This document shows positions 46,701 through 54,810 of a DNA stretch of 64,000 nucleotides, one piece after another. Made by a program: the position numbers and the translations under genes. Location of the stretch: the NCBI GenBank assembly GCA_017626145.1, contig JAGAJK010000087.1, positions 16,430 through 80,429 on the forward strand, given 5' to 3'. Positions within the stretch are counted from its first letter, which is position 1; each line of letters starts with the position of its first letter. The notes under the pieces are model-generated. The model was not told the origin of the DNA, ran no database searches, and saw only the letters and a list, made by a program, of their open reading frames with translations. The DNA is from Clostridia bacterium. Its GTDB lineage: Bacteria; Bacillota; Clostridia; RGIG6154.

Positions 46701-47435
46701 GTTAAGGATACATTTGCAAAGGCAATTGAAGACTTAAAGAATGTTTTAGCGGATAAAAACATTTCACAGCGTAAGCTTGATATGGCTGTAGCTGACTTTG
46801 ATCAGGTTCATACCAATATAAGCGGTAAGAGAAATCCTGAAACAATCTATCTTAACGATTGGTTGTTGAACTATTCAGAATGGTCATTCCAGGAAAATAT
46901 CGCATATGCAACGGCAGAAGGCGGTATCACATGGACCAGAACCGCAACATCACATAACCAGTGCGCAGGTTACAAGGCAAAAATGATTCAGAACTATCAG
47001 ATTGTTAAGTTCAACGCACGTCTTGACTGGGAAAACGAAGGCTCATGGGGTTACTTTGGTTTAAGATCACCTGATACTACTGCAGGTTATACCGGCGGTG
47101 TTTACGGCTTCTTCATTAAGAAGGATATCTTCGAATTACAGAAGTTCGGTGCAGGTAAGAGCTTGTACCTTACATTCCCGAATGACGGTATCGTTGAATT
47201 CGGAAAAGAATATACATTTGAAATTGGTGCCCTTGACCAGGAAGACGGTTCAGTTCGTCTTATTATGAAGGTTAACGGTGAAACAATTATCGATTATATT
47301 GACGATGCAATCGGATATACACTTTCAGATCCCGGTTACTTTACAGTATATTCGGCAGGTCTTAACAATACAATTACACTTCTTCCCGCTCCAAAGGACG
47401 ATGTTCCTGCTGCAGAAGAAACAGTTACAGAATAA
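43731..47435 (+). CDS. large secreted right-handed beta-helix protein
   Basis: The 1234-residue protein has a signal peptide (about 1-26), a region like the N-terminal part of polysaccharide-acting beta-helix proteins (GYPGEDAIFDGG), and a right-handed parallel beta-helix at about residues 470-680 with repeats such as HITILGCDISNSSGTGISS and AVDNVISDNYFHADGF. A fibronectin III-like domain (about 855-950), a helical stretch and a C-terminal lectin-like sandwich follow. Beta-helix proteins of this plan include polysaccharide lyases and glycosidases; I cannot name the catalytic residues. It is the only likely degrading enzyme in the operon. Confidence 0.78.
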   Translation: MKKSVLHRVLVLVLTLSMVLGSFSAFAQEETEAVTDETTEEVTNQSASDPYASVLDKNVKALIQDAVVVYDGFYEAIADGHRVDLAEGNYDIVAEHNGSNDMFVPVDFAKKYIASNADEAETTMNKYGLTYVSVAQAAELGGYTVYKADCIMLLSKDDSLGNLFDKNYQNVEKLFGIFIQPGGESLSFGNIKKPLGTFKEARAVIKRIANEIGCLDGEIIAYFREGRYPVTATEDFLAADSGREDCTIVFKGYPGEDAIFDGGLTVMGSEFSPVTEKAILNRIPASARKMVKVVDLTDRGYVATDGTTDPEASKIFYNGELMTLSRWPNFTYEKTGEILRNGAEAQPGIKFRTTATKEQIAAWSKAKDPWFWGMWKWEWAPSKHPIHEFDLEEQAIGSNDEWGTYVPVITNRNYYVYNMIEEIDAENEYFIDRHTKQLYLIPYQAHVKDGRWENEDKIQIPTLTSAMFQFSNVKHIKFENLNMENSLGTMVNILAGSEHITILGCDISNSSGTGISSAYKTYNVTIQSSDIHGTNHGVELNGGDKQNLIMANHLIDNCRIFSTTSTAFQVSGLSCGITATHNEFFDAFHQVVSLCGAHVTFQYNEVYDALKGHQADAGFIYQGRVSHAVDNVISDNYFHADGFQGMSFIYQDDHLPGYTMERNIFYKCGRGMFDHGGERQIFNNNIGIYSFEPNKALGYFQQSSLYKWDPETKVVIQSSSGWPDRLKELDVYTDKWVETYPEVARLYRRGYCEFPMYSEGVRNVQLFDPTKVDANKLPDVIGVSSRVPEGTVHVENNYGTLNPEDIGFVDLENRNFNLKEDAKIYELVPGFEPLRFDEMGTYIDEYRESHTQIETFDLIYPGNGETNIEAREITFRWARPQESRKYRFQLATDSEFKYIIREAEVLGNSYTVKNLRYGNQQYYWRVYAIDQDQKHIAEGTEVRCAPEYYSFQTLENETLNFTVAEETLEKAEAEFVTVEEGSEPGQFFAGVKDTFAKAIEDLKNVLADKNISQRKLDMAVADFDQVHTNISGKRNPETIYLNDWLLNYSEWSFQENIAYATAEGGITWTRTATSHNQCAGYKAKMIQNYQIVKFNARLDWENEGSWGYFGLRSPDTTAGYTGGVYGFFIKKDIFELQKFGAGKSLYLTFPNDGIVEFGKEYTFEIGALDQEDGSVRLIMKVNGETIIDYIDDAIGYTLSDPGYFTVYSAGLNNTITLLPAPKDDVPAAEETVTE

Positions 47436-47453
47436 TACAGGGGGTAAAAGAAT

Positions 47454-49436
47454 ATGAAATTAAACAAGAAACTCATTTCTTTCGGTCTTTTAATTTCAAT
47501 GCTTCTTATGTCTGTTACAGCCGGTGCTGCAATCACCGGCGTGACAGTTACCAATGGTGGCGTTGACAGAGCATTTGATCCCGGAAGAACACTCTATAAT
47601 GTTTACGTGCCGGCAGGTCAGGCTCCTGAATTTACTGCCGTAGGCGGAACCATTACAACAGAAGTTGCAGGTGGAGTTGCAACTGTTACAGATACAGAAA
47701 CAGGTATCAAGTACAGATTCATTATCAACGAATTCACAGCAGGTGACTTTGAAATCACAGGTTTCAGTGTATCAGCACTCGGTGAAGTTACTCTTGCTTT
47801 AACAACACCTGATGACCTTAATGTAATGGTAACAAACCCAAAAGCACTTCACAGCCAGGAAGCTTATTCATTAAGCGAAATTACAGGCGAAAATCAGGAA
47901 TCAAAGATTTTAGGTCAGTTTGTAATTCCTGCAGGAACAACAACCTATACATATCAGATTCCGTCAGATGCATTAAGCGGTACTTATAAGTTTATCTTTG
48001 CGGCTGACAGCCAGTATAAGTCAAAGGTTGATGAAAGAAATATTTACTTTACAAGACCTGAAGAGCTTGATTCAATCAGAGATGCATTTAATGCAGCTAA
48101 GGGTCTTGAAGATGTTACAGAAAATAATGTAACAATTCCGGGCATTAATTCAATCGTTGCAGCAAACTATTTTGCATTTAACATTGACCTTGCAAAATAC
48201 AATGCGCTTGCAGACAAGAGCCTCTTTGTTTCTTATCTTGTAGGTAAGAACTTTACTGACAATCAGGTAGTTCTTGATGAAGCAGCAAAGGCATATGCAC
48301 TTTCAATGGTAAATGCATCATCTGAAGCAAATCTTATGCAGACAGTTACAGACTTCAATCTCGTAATCGGATTTGATTTCGCAGGTGAATATACAGAAGT
48401 TAAAGATAAAGCAAACTTTACAAAGCTTGTTGCAGGTAAGAAGTATGCAACTGTTAACGAGCTTCTTACAACATTTGATTCATACATCGCTCTTGCAAGA
48501 GTAAATGAAGCAGACCCTGCAACTATGCAGACAATTTATGATAACTACAAGACAGAGCTTGCAATTCCTCAGACAACTGTCAATATGTATAACCTCTTGG
48601 GAACAAGCTATCAGCAGGAAGCTTTAAAGGGTGCAATTAAGCTTACAGGCTATGAAACAATTGAAGAATTCAACGCAGCATTGTTAAATTCTATCACAGT
48701 ACAGTATGCTGCACAGGAAGCTGCTTACGGTACAACACCCGGCGGTGCCGGCGGTTATACAGGCGGTGGTGGCGGTGGTTCAACAGGTTCAACTACTACT
48801 AATAAAGACGGTTATGATTTCGGTACAAACATTGAAAACACAAACCACGCAAAAGAACCTGATTACGAAAAGCCAACCTTAGAAGAAGTTCAGGCAGTTT
48901 TCTCTGACCTTGATAACCACGAATGGGCTCATGAAGCTATTATGCTCCTTTACGACTGGGGTGTAATCAACGGTAAGGGCGAAGGCATATTCGATCCTGA
49001 CGGTGCAGTTACAAGAGAAGAATTTGTAAAAATGCTTATGCTTGCTATTGCAGTAAACGATGAAGCAGGAGTTCTTCCTTTCACAGATGTAACAGAAAAT
49101 GACTGGTTCTACAAGACAGTTTCATATGCATATAAAGCAGGTATCACAAAAGGTATCACAGAAACAGAATTTGGTGTAGGCACAGCTATTACAAGACAGG
49201 ATATGGCAGTAATGCTTGATAAAGCAATGTCAGCTGCAAGTATTTCAGTTTCAGTTACAGGTGCAGTAACCTTTACTGACAGCGACCAGATCGCAGATTA
49301 TGCTAAGAGCGCAGTAGAAGCTCTTGCTAACAGATCATTACTCAAAGGTTCAGGCGACGGTTCATTTGAACCAAATGCAACAGTAACAAGAGCAGTTGCA
49401 GCACAGGCAATTTATAACATTATTAAAAATGTTTGA
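47454..49436 (+). CDS. secreted protein with C-terminal SLH triplet
   Basis: The 660-residue protein has a signal peptide, an N-terminal cadherin-like sandwich (about 25-85), a mixed central region with helical segments, a glycine-rich linker near residue 427, and three SLH modules over the last 180 residues (WAHEAIMLLYDWGVINGKG, VTREEFVKMLMLAIAV, ITRQDMAVMLDKAM, VTRAVAAQAIYNIIKNV). SLH triplets bind pyruvylated secondary wall polymers, so the protein should sit on the wall with its front half exposed. It is 18 bp after the beta-helix gene, with GGGGGT upstream. Confidence 0.85.
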   Translation: MKLNKKLISFGLLISMLLMSVTAGAAITGVTVTNGGVDRAFDPGRTLYNVYVPAGQAPEFTAVGGTITTEVAGGVATVTDTETGIKYRFIINEFTAGDFEITGFSVSALGEVTLALTTPDDLNVMVTNPKALHSQEAYSLSEITGENQESKILGQFVIPAGTTTYTYQIPSDALSGTYKFIFAADSQYKSKVDERNIYFTRPEELDSIRDAFNAAKGLEDVTENNVTIPGINSIVAANYFAFNIDLAKYNALADKSLFVSYLVGKNFTDNQVVLDEAAKAYALSMVNASSEANLMQTVTDFNLVIGFDFAGEYTEVKDKANFTKLVAGKKYATVNELLTTFDSYIALARVNEADPATMQTIYDNYKTELAIPQTTVNMYNLLGTSYQQEALKGAIKLTGYETIEEFNAALLNSITVQYAAQEAAYGTTPGGAGGYTGGGGGGSTGSTTTNKDGYDFGTNIENTNHAKEPDYEKPTLEEVQAVFSDLDNHEWAHEAIMLLYDWGVINGKGEGIFDPDGAVTREEFVKMLMLAIAVNDEAGVLPFTDVTENDWFYKTVSYAYKAGITKGITETEFGVGTAITRQDMAVMLDKAMSAASISVSVTGAVTFTDSDQIADYAKSAVEALANRSLLKGSGDGSFEPNATVTRAVAAQAIYNIIKNV

Positions 49437-49455
49437 TTGAGAGGAGGAAATAAAT

Positions 49456-52400
49456 ATGTTGAAAAAATATCTTTCATTACTTCTCGCAGTTTGTATGCTT
49501 TTCAGTTGCTTTGCGGTTGTTAATGCAGAAGAAGTTACAACAGAAGAAGTTGCAGAAGAAATCGTTGATGTAGTTGTTGAAGATGAATCACATGCCGCAT
49601 TAGTTGAAAAAATGCAGGCACTCGGTTTAATCACAGACGAGTTTGATTTAAGTGACCCACAGTCAACAATTACAAGAATTAACTTTGTAAAAATGCTCAT
49701 ACCATTCCTTGGTTATGAAGAATTAGTTTCAGAATCAATTGAAGGTGATATTTTCGCAGATATCTCAAAGGATTACTCAGGTGCAGGCTATGTTAAAGCT
49801 TCAAAGGATTTAGGATGCCTTACAGGTTATGAAGATAACTATTTCTATCCTGAAGCTCCTGTTGAATTTAACGAAGTTGTTAAGTCTTTAGTTGTTGGTC
49901 TCGGCTACAACGTAAAGGCTCAGTTCTATGGTGAATATCCTACAGGCGTACTTGCAGCAGCAAGAGAAATCGGTCTTTTAAAGGGTATCGATGTAACAAC
50001 AAAGGCTACAAACAAGAATCTTCTTCAGTTATTTGACAACGCTTTGACAATACCTGTTTACGATGTAGTTTCAACAGGCGAAAATACATACTATCAGGAA
50101 GGCAAGGAAATGCTTTCTGACAGACATGATTTATATATCATCAAAGCTCCTGTTAATGCAACAAGCATTACTTCACTTGGTACAACAGCACTTGCTCCAC
50201 AGGGCAAGGTTAATGTCGGTGGTATCATTTTAGAAGCCGACAGCACATTAGGTGTTGACGGATACCTTGGTTATAAGGTAGATGCTTACTACCACAAGGT
50301 AAAGGGTGATGCTTTTGGTACACTTCTTTACTACACAGCAAGCGACGATAACTTCGTTTTAGAAGTTACATCAGAAAATATCCGTCCAAACAGCTCAGAG
50401 TTTTCAGCTTATAAGTTTGTTTTCTACGATGAAGCTATCGAAGAAACAGACACAATGGATATCGCAACAAACGCAACCGTTATCATCAACGGTAAGTCAA
50501 AAGCTATGTATACAGCAGCTGATTTAGCTCCTGCATACGGTGATGTTAAGTTAATCGATAATAATGACGACGGTGTTGCTGACTGCGTAATCGTATTCAA
50601 AGCAACAGATATTGTTATCGTTAACTCAATTTCAACAATGGGAAGAGAAGTTTCCATTATCAACAATTTAGCAAACGGTGCTTACACACTTTATGAGGCT
50701 GACACAACAACACATTATATCATTTATGAAGACGGTAAGGTTGTAACACTCAGCGATGTTTACGAAGGTGCTACACTTGTTATCGGTAGAAGTGAAGATA
50801 ATTCTTATGATGTTGTTAAAATGTCAAAGGTAACAGTTCCCGGTACAATTGACAGTACTGATGAACAGTCAGTTTCAATCAACGGTGAATACTTTGAAGT
50901 TGGCGACAACTATGTAACACTTGCAAAGCGGGGTACATCAGCATACGCTGTTATGAAGCCTGCAAGAGATGGCGAAGGTAACATCATTTATGATGCAAAC
51001 GGTGATATGGTTCTTACAATGATTGATATCACAGGTACATTTTACATCGACTATCAGGGTAAAATCCAGGGTGTTAAGGAAACAACAGATGATTCACTTA
51101 TCTATGGTTTCATTTTAGCAGCTGATGACCCAACAGATGCTTTAGCAAACAAAAACAGAAGACTTTCAGATTCATGGAAGTTCAGAATTTTAGGTGAAGA
51201 CGGTGCAATCCGTACTCTTACAATTCCAGAAAAGATTAACATTGACGGAACAATGAGAACTGCTGATTTCGCTATCAATTTAATCAACAATCCAACACAG
51301 ACAGATGGTATTTATAAAAATACAGGTGTTCCTTATTACAGAAATAACGATGGAGTAAAAACAGGTGAAGTAGTACCTAACGATTTCAGAACTAACGGTG
51401 GTCAGTTCTCAGAAAGACAGATTTGTAAGTTTAAATTCGATACAGAAACAAACGAAGTAAAAGAACTCTGGTTCCAGGGTTCAGATGAATTAAGCTATGA
51501 TGGGGAATGGATTTATTATGCAGACAACGATTCAACATACCAGTTCTATCAGTCAACATGGCAGAGAAAGTTCTACGCACAGTCAACTGTTGTTTTCCTT
51601 ATCCGTGAAAAGGAAGACCAGTGCGAAGTAACAACAGATTACAGAACAGAAGGTAATACTGTAAGAAGTAATAAACAACCGATTCCGTCAGATACAACTA
51701 AAACTACTGCAAATGCTATTTACTTCTACAATGTTGATGAATCTCTTAACGTAGACTGCGGTGTTCAGTTCATTTCATCTGCAACAGCTCAGTATGGAAA
51801 CGATGTAAGCACTAAAACTCCTTATATCGTAAAAGGTAAGGTGCAGGGTGTAAACAGTGACGGCATACCTGTTACAGGTTTAAAGCTTATTGATAATTCA
51901 GGCACAGAAAAGAGTATTTATGTAAGTGCAGAAACAAAGCCGGGTGTTGTTGCTATGATAGAAATTGCAAAACCCGGAGATATCCTTGTTTACAGCTTGG
52001 ATGCTTATGGTGCTATCTCATCAATTCGTTATCTTTTCAAAGCTGATGGTAATCTTACAAATTATCGTATCATGAATATCGGTACGACAGTAGGTGTTTG
52101 TGCATCCAAGATTGAAAATGGAGTAATTGTTCCTAACTATTCAGGTTCAGGTGCAACCCCTGAAGGTGGTTCATGTATCAATGCATCAATCGGTTACCAT
52201 ACAGAATCAGGTACATTATTGTTTGAAAAGGTTAACACATCAAAAGTTATGGGTTTGTCATTACTTCCTTCATCAGGTGGTCAGTCGCTTATGTATGGTG
52301 TAATTGAAAGATTCCCGAGTGGAACAAACTTGGTATTCAGCTTCCCCGGAAATGCAAATGCAAATTATCTGTTAAGAGAAAGAGTTGGTACAGCTAAGGT

Positions 52401-52557
52401 TGCTATGATTGATTTAACAAATCCTGCGCAGCCTTCAATTAAGACCGGTCTTCTCCCAACAGCTATCAATGTTGGCGACTCAGTTCTTATGCATATTCAT
52501 AACACATACCAGCAGGCTGGTGGTGAACCACTTAACATCTGGATCATTAAAAAGTAA
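49456..52557 (+). CDS. large S-layer-like protein with N-terminal SLH modules
   Basis: The 1033-residue protein has a signal peptide and an acidic segment, then SLH-like modules at about residues 40-205 (TITRINFVKMLIPFLGYEEL, GCLTGYEDNYFYPEAPVEF, REIGLLKGIDV). The remaining 800 residues are beta-rich and rich in Thr, Asp and Tyr, typical of S-layer proteins, with no known enzyme domain. GAGGAGG precedes the ATG. It may be the S-layer subunit or a major surface protein. Its codon use (GGT, ACA, CAG, TCA) looks like that of a highly expressed gene. Confidence 0.8.
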   Translation: MLKKYLSLLLAVCMLFSCFAVVNAEEVTTEEVAEEIVDVVVEDESHAALVEKMQALGLITDEFDLSDPQSTITRINFVKMLIPFLGYEELVSESIEGDIFADISKDYSGAGYVKASKDLGCLTGYEDNYFYPEAPVEFNEVVKSLVVGLGYNVKAQFYGEYPTGVLAAAREIGLLKGIDVTTKATNKNLLQLFDNALTIPVYDVVSTGENTYYQEGKEMLSDRHDLYIIKAPVNATSITSLGTTALAPQGKVNVGGIILEADSTLGVDGYLGYKVDAYYHKVKGDAFGTLLYYTASDDNFVLEVTSENIRPNSSEFSAYKFVFYDEAIEETDTMDIATNATVIINGKSKAMYTAADLAPAYGDVKLIDNNDDGVADCVIVFKATDIVIVNSISTMGREVSIINNLANGAYTLYEADTTTHYIIYEDGKVVTLSDVYEGATLVIGRSEDNSYDVVKMSKVTVPGTIDSTDEQSVSINGEYFEVGDNYVTLAKRGTSAYAVMKPARDGEGNIIYDANGDMVLTMIDITGTFYIDYQGKIQGVKETTDDSLIYGFILAADDPTDALANKNRRLSDSWKFRILGEDGAIRTLTIPEKINIDGTMRTADFAINLINNPTQTDGIYKNTGVPYYRNNDGVKTGEVVPNDFRTNGGQFSERQICKFKFDTETNEVKELWFQGSDELSYDGEWIYYADNDSTYQFYQSTWQRKFYAQSTVVFLIREKEDQCEVTTDYRTEGNTVRSNKQPIPSDTTKTTANAIYFYNVDESLNVDCGVQFISSATAQYGNDVSTKTPYIVKGKVQGVNSDGIPVTGLKLIDNSGTEKSIYVSAETKPGVVAMIEIAKPGDILVYSLDAYGAISSIRYLFKADGNLTNYRIMNIGTTVGVCASKIENGVIVPNYSGSGATPEGGSCINASIGYHTESGTLLFEKVNTSKVMGLSLLPSSGGQSLMYGVIERFPSGTNLVFSFPGNANANYLLRERVGTAKVAMIDLTNPAQPSIKTGLLPTAINVGDSVLMHIHNTYQQAGGEPLNIWIIKK

Positions 52558-52565
52558 TTAAATTT

Positions 52566-52596
52566 AAGGAACGACTTCGGTCGTTCCTTTTTTTTG
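52566..52596 (+). terminator. strong terminator of the surface operon
   Basis: AAGGAACGAC (52566-52575) pairs with GTCGTTCCTT (52580-52589) around a TTCG tetraloop, followed by at least eight T. It is the first full intrinsic terminator after the promoter at 34457. Confidence 0.92.
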
Positions 52597-52607
52597 ACAT
52601 AAAAATA

Positions 52608-52636
52608 TTGATATTTTTTTCTAAAAGTGGTAAAAT
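52608..52636 (+). promoter_or_regulatory. promoter of rubrerythrin
   Basis: TTGATA (52608-52613) and TAAAAT (52631-52636) are 17 bp apart, 32 bp before the rubrerythrin ATG. A TTGACA at 52594 overlaps the terminator tail and lacks a matching -10 box. Confidence 0.7.
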
Positions 52637-52668
52637 ATTAACAATAGATAAAGAAAGGATGATTTATA

Positions 52669-53208
52669 ATGGCAAATTTAAAAGGTTCAAAAACCGAAGC
52701 TAATTTACTTGCAGCTTTTGCAGGTGAATCACAGGCAAGAAATAAGTACACATATTATGCTTCAAAAGCAAAGAAAGACGGCTATGTTCAGATAGCTGAC
52801 CTTTTCGAAGAAACAGCAAACCAGGAAAAGGAACACGCAAAAATCTGGTTTAAGCTTCTTCATGATGGTATCGGCGATACTCTCGAAAACTTAAAAGACG
52901 GTGCTGAAGGCGAAAATTACGAATGGACAAATATGTATCCTGAATTTGCTAAAGTAGCAAAGGAAGAAGGCTTTGACCACATCGCAGCCCTCTTTACAAT
53001 GGTTGCAGATATCGAAAAAGCACACGAAGAAAGATATAAAAAGCTTTTAGCTAATATTGAAAACGGTGTTGTATTTTCAAAAGATGGCGACGTTATGTGG
53101 CAGTGCTTTAACTGTGGTCATCTTGTATTCGGCAAGGAAGCTCCTATGGTTTGCCCTGTTTGTCAGCATCCACAGAGTTACTTCCGTGTAAAAGCCGAAA
53201 ACTATTAA
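52669..53208 (+). CDS. rbr: rubrerythrin
   Basis: The 179-residue protein has an N-terminal diiron four-helix domain ([33 protein letters not shown]) and a C-terminal rubredoxin-like domain with the CxxC pairs CFNCG and CPVCQ. Rubrerythrin reduces hydrogen peroxide in anaerobes, which supports an anaerobic host. It is a single gene with its own promoter. The stop codon lies at the left end of the multi-hairpin element that follows. Confidence 0.96.
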   Translation: MANLKGSKTEANLLAAFAGESQARNKYTYYASKAKKDGYVQIADLFEETANQEKEHAKIWFKLLHDGIGDTLENLKDGAEGENYEWTNMYPEFAKVAKEEGFDHIAALFTMVADIEKAHEERYKKLLANIENGVVFSKDGDVMWQCFNCGHLVFGKEAPMVCPVCQHPQSYFRVKAENY

Positions 53209-53368
53209 GGAATGTAAAAAAACATCATAACGCATAAAGTATCAAACTTTATGCTTTGAACAAACTTCACCTATCTCGGCGTATCTATATACGCCTTCGG
53301 GCTTCGGGAAGCAGGTAATAAACCTGCTTCCTTCAGTTTGTCCAATCTGAAGTATTTTTACATCCCTT
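53207..53368. other. 162-bp multi-hairpin element of unknown type
   Basis: The ends (53207-53220 and 53355-53368) are inverted repeats matching at 13 of 14 positions. Inside, 53256-53266 pairs with 53335-53345 (one mismatch), and three hairpins lie at 53232-53254, 53278-53295 and 53307-53331 with stems of 9, 7 and 10 bp. The result is a cloverleaf-like fold. TTAA occurs at both outer ends (53205-53208 and 53370-53373). It could be a structured RNA or a small non-autonomous mobile element; I recognise neither. Confidence 0.6.
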
Positions 53369-53385
53369 GTTAAGATATATTTGTC

Positions 53386-53937
53386 TTATTCTTTTTTATA
53401 TTTTTCTATTTCTTCCGGTTCAAATTCTTTAAGGGTTGCAAGGTAGCCTTTTTCCCATAATGCGTTTTCTATATCCTTTAAAATATCTTCACTGTCGGCA
53501 ATTACCGTATGGTAATGAAAGCCGGAAGTAACATTTTTAAGAAGGCTTGATTTTCCTGATTTTATATCGCTTATAAAACTCTTTATGTCGTTTCTTGTTT
53601 TTATGTTCATAGGTGCACTTACTCTGCCGTATGCCTTGTGGAAAACAAAAACGTCCTTTACAAAACCGCCGAAATCAATTATAGTATTTAATTCGTCCTC
53701 AACCTCATCGTCGGAATGAATGGTTTTTAAGACCCTTGCAAAGGCCTTTTCGTTTTCTAAAAGATACCCTCGTGCCAGCGATTGTATTTTATAGCCTGAT
53801 GCACGTAGTATTGCAATATCCTGAACAATTACCTGTCTGCTCACATTAAGGCTTTCAGCAAGCTTGCCTGCCGAAAGGGGGGAGTTAAGTCCCGTAAGAC
53901 GGGTAATTATCTCTTTACGTCTTGTTTCTGCGTTCAT
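53386..53937 (-). CDS. niaR: NiaR-type repressor of NAD biosynthesis
   Basis: The 183-residue protein has an N-terminal winged HTH (GKLAESLNVSRQVIVQDIAILRASGYKI) and a C-terminal 3H domain, whose histidines appear in FVFHKAYGRV and GFHYHTVIA. NiaR binds nicotinate and represses NAD synthesis or niacin uptake genes. It is the last gene of nadB-nadC-niaR, and a palindromic operator upstream of nadB suggests self-control. The gap to nadC is 18 bp. Confidence 0.92.
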   Translation of the reverse strand: MNAETRRKEIITRLTGLNSPLSAGKLAESLNVSRQVIVQDIAILRASGYKIQSLARGYLLENEKAFARVLKTIHSDDEVEDELNTIIDFGGFVKDVFVFHKAYGRVSAPMNIKTRNDIKSFISDIKSGKSSLLKNVTSGFHYHTVIADSEDILKDIENALWEKGYLATLKEFEPEEIEKYKKE

Positions 53938-53955
53938 ATTTTAAAATTCCTTTTC

Positions 53956-54810
53956 TCAGATTGCGTGGAGATTTTTAAGTGAAAGGTCAAGGATTGGGGC
54001 TGAATGTGTAAGTGCTCCGCTTGAAATGTAATCTACACCAAGGTCTGTAAGTACTGCAATATTTTCCTTGGTAACGTTGCCCGAAACCTCAACCTCGGCT
54101 CTTTTATTTATATATTCCATTGCTTCTTTAATTTGTTCGTGGTTCATATTGTCAAGCATAATAATATCAGCTTTCGCGTCAATTGCTTCCTTTACCATAT
54201 CCATATTTTCAACTTCTACTTCAATTTTTCTTACAAAGGGGGCGTAATCGCGAGCCATTTGAACAGCCTTTTTAATACTTCCTGCAGCACCTATGTGATT
54301 ATCCTTAAGCATAACGCCGTCGGAAAGATTGTAACGGTGATTGCTTCCGCCACCAACCTTAACGGAATACTTTTCGAAAATTCTGTTGTTGGGAGTTGTT
54401 TTTCTTGTGTCAAGCAGAGTTGTGTTGCTGCCCTTTAAAAGTTCTGCAACCTGACTGGTATATGTAGCAATACCGCTCATTCTCTGTAAATAGTTAAGTG
54501 CAGTACGTTCACCCGATAATAAAACCCTTATATCTCCCGTAACCTTTGCAATTAACTGACCCTTTTTAATTTCGTCTCCGTCCTTATAAAAAAGCTCAAA
54601 TTCTGTAGTATCGTCAATTAAACTGAAAACTCTTTGGAAAACCTGAATACCACAAAGAATACCGTCCTGCTTGCAGATTAATTCAACCTCACCTTTGGTG
54701 TAGGTTGGCATAACACTGTTGGTAGATACGTCCTCCTGGCTTATATCTTCTCTTAAAGCACTCAAAATAAGTGGGTCAACCTGTAATTTTAATGTAGCAT
54801 TATCAAACAT
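53956..54810 (-). CDS. nadC: nicotinate-nucleotide pyrophosphorylase (carboxylating)
   Basis: The 284-residue enzyme turns quinolinate and PRPP into nicotinate mononucleotide. It has the RTALNYLQRMSGIAT block, DTRKTTPNNR, GGGSNHRYNLSDGVMLKDNH and VEVSGN, all diagnostic. Length is normal. It overlaps the nadB end by 8 bp. Confidence 0.97.
   Translation of the reverse strand: MFDNATLKLQVDPLILSALREDISQEDVSTNSVMPTYTKGEVELICKQDGILCGIQVFQRVFSLIDDTTEFELFYKDGDEIKKGQLIAKVTGDIRVLLSGERTALNYLQRMSGIATYTSQVAELLKGSNTTLLDTRKTTPNNRIFEKYSVKVGGGSNHRYNLSDGVMLKDNHIGAAGSIKKAVQMARDYAPFVRKIEVEVENMDMVKEAIDAKADIIMLDNMNHEQIKEAMEYINKRAEVEVSGNVTKENIAVLTDLGVDYISSGALTHSAPILDLSLKNLHAI

Noticed and set aside
53207..53368. 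Known RNAs (6S, SRP, tmRNA, RNase P) or a CRISPR repeat unit
   Set aside because: The conserved sequence blocks of these RNAs are not present, and there are no regularly spaced direct repeats.
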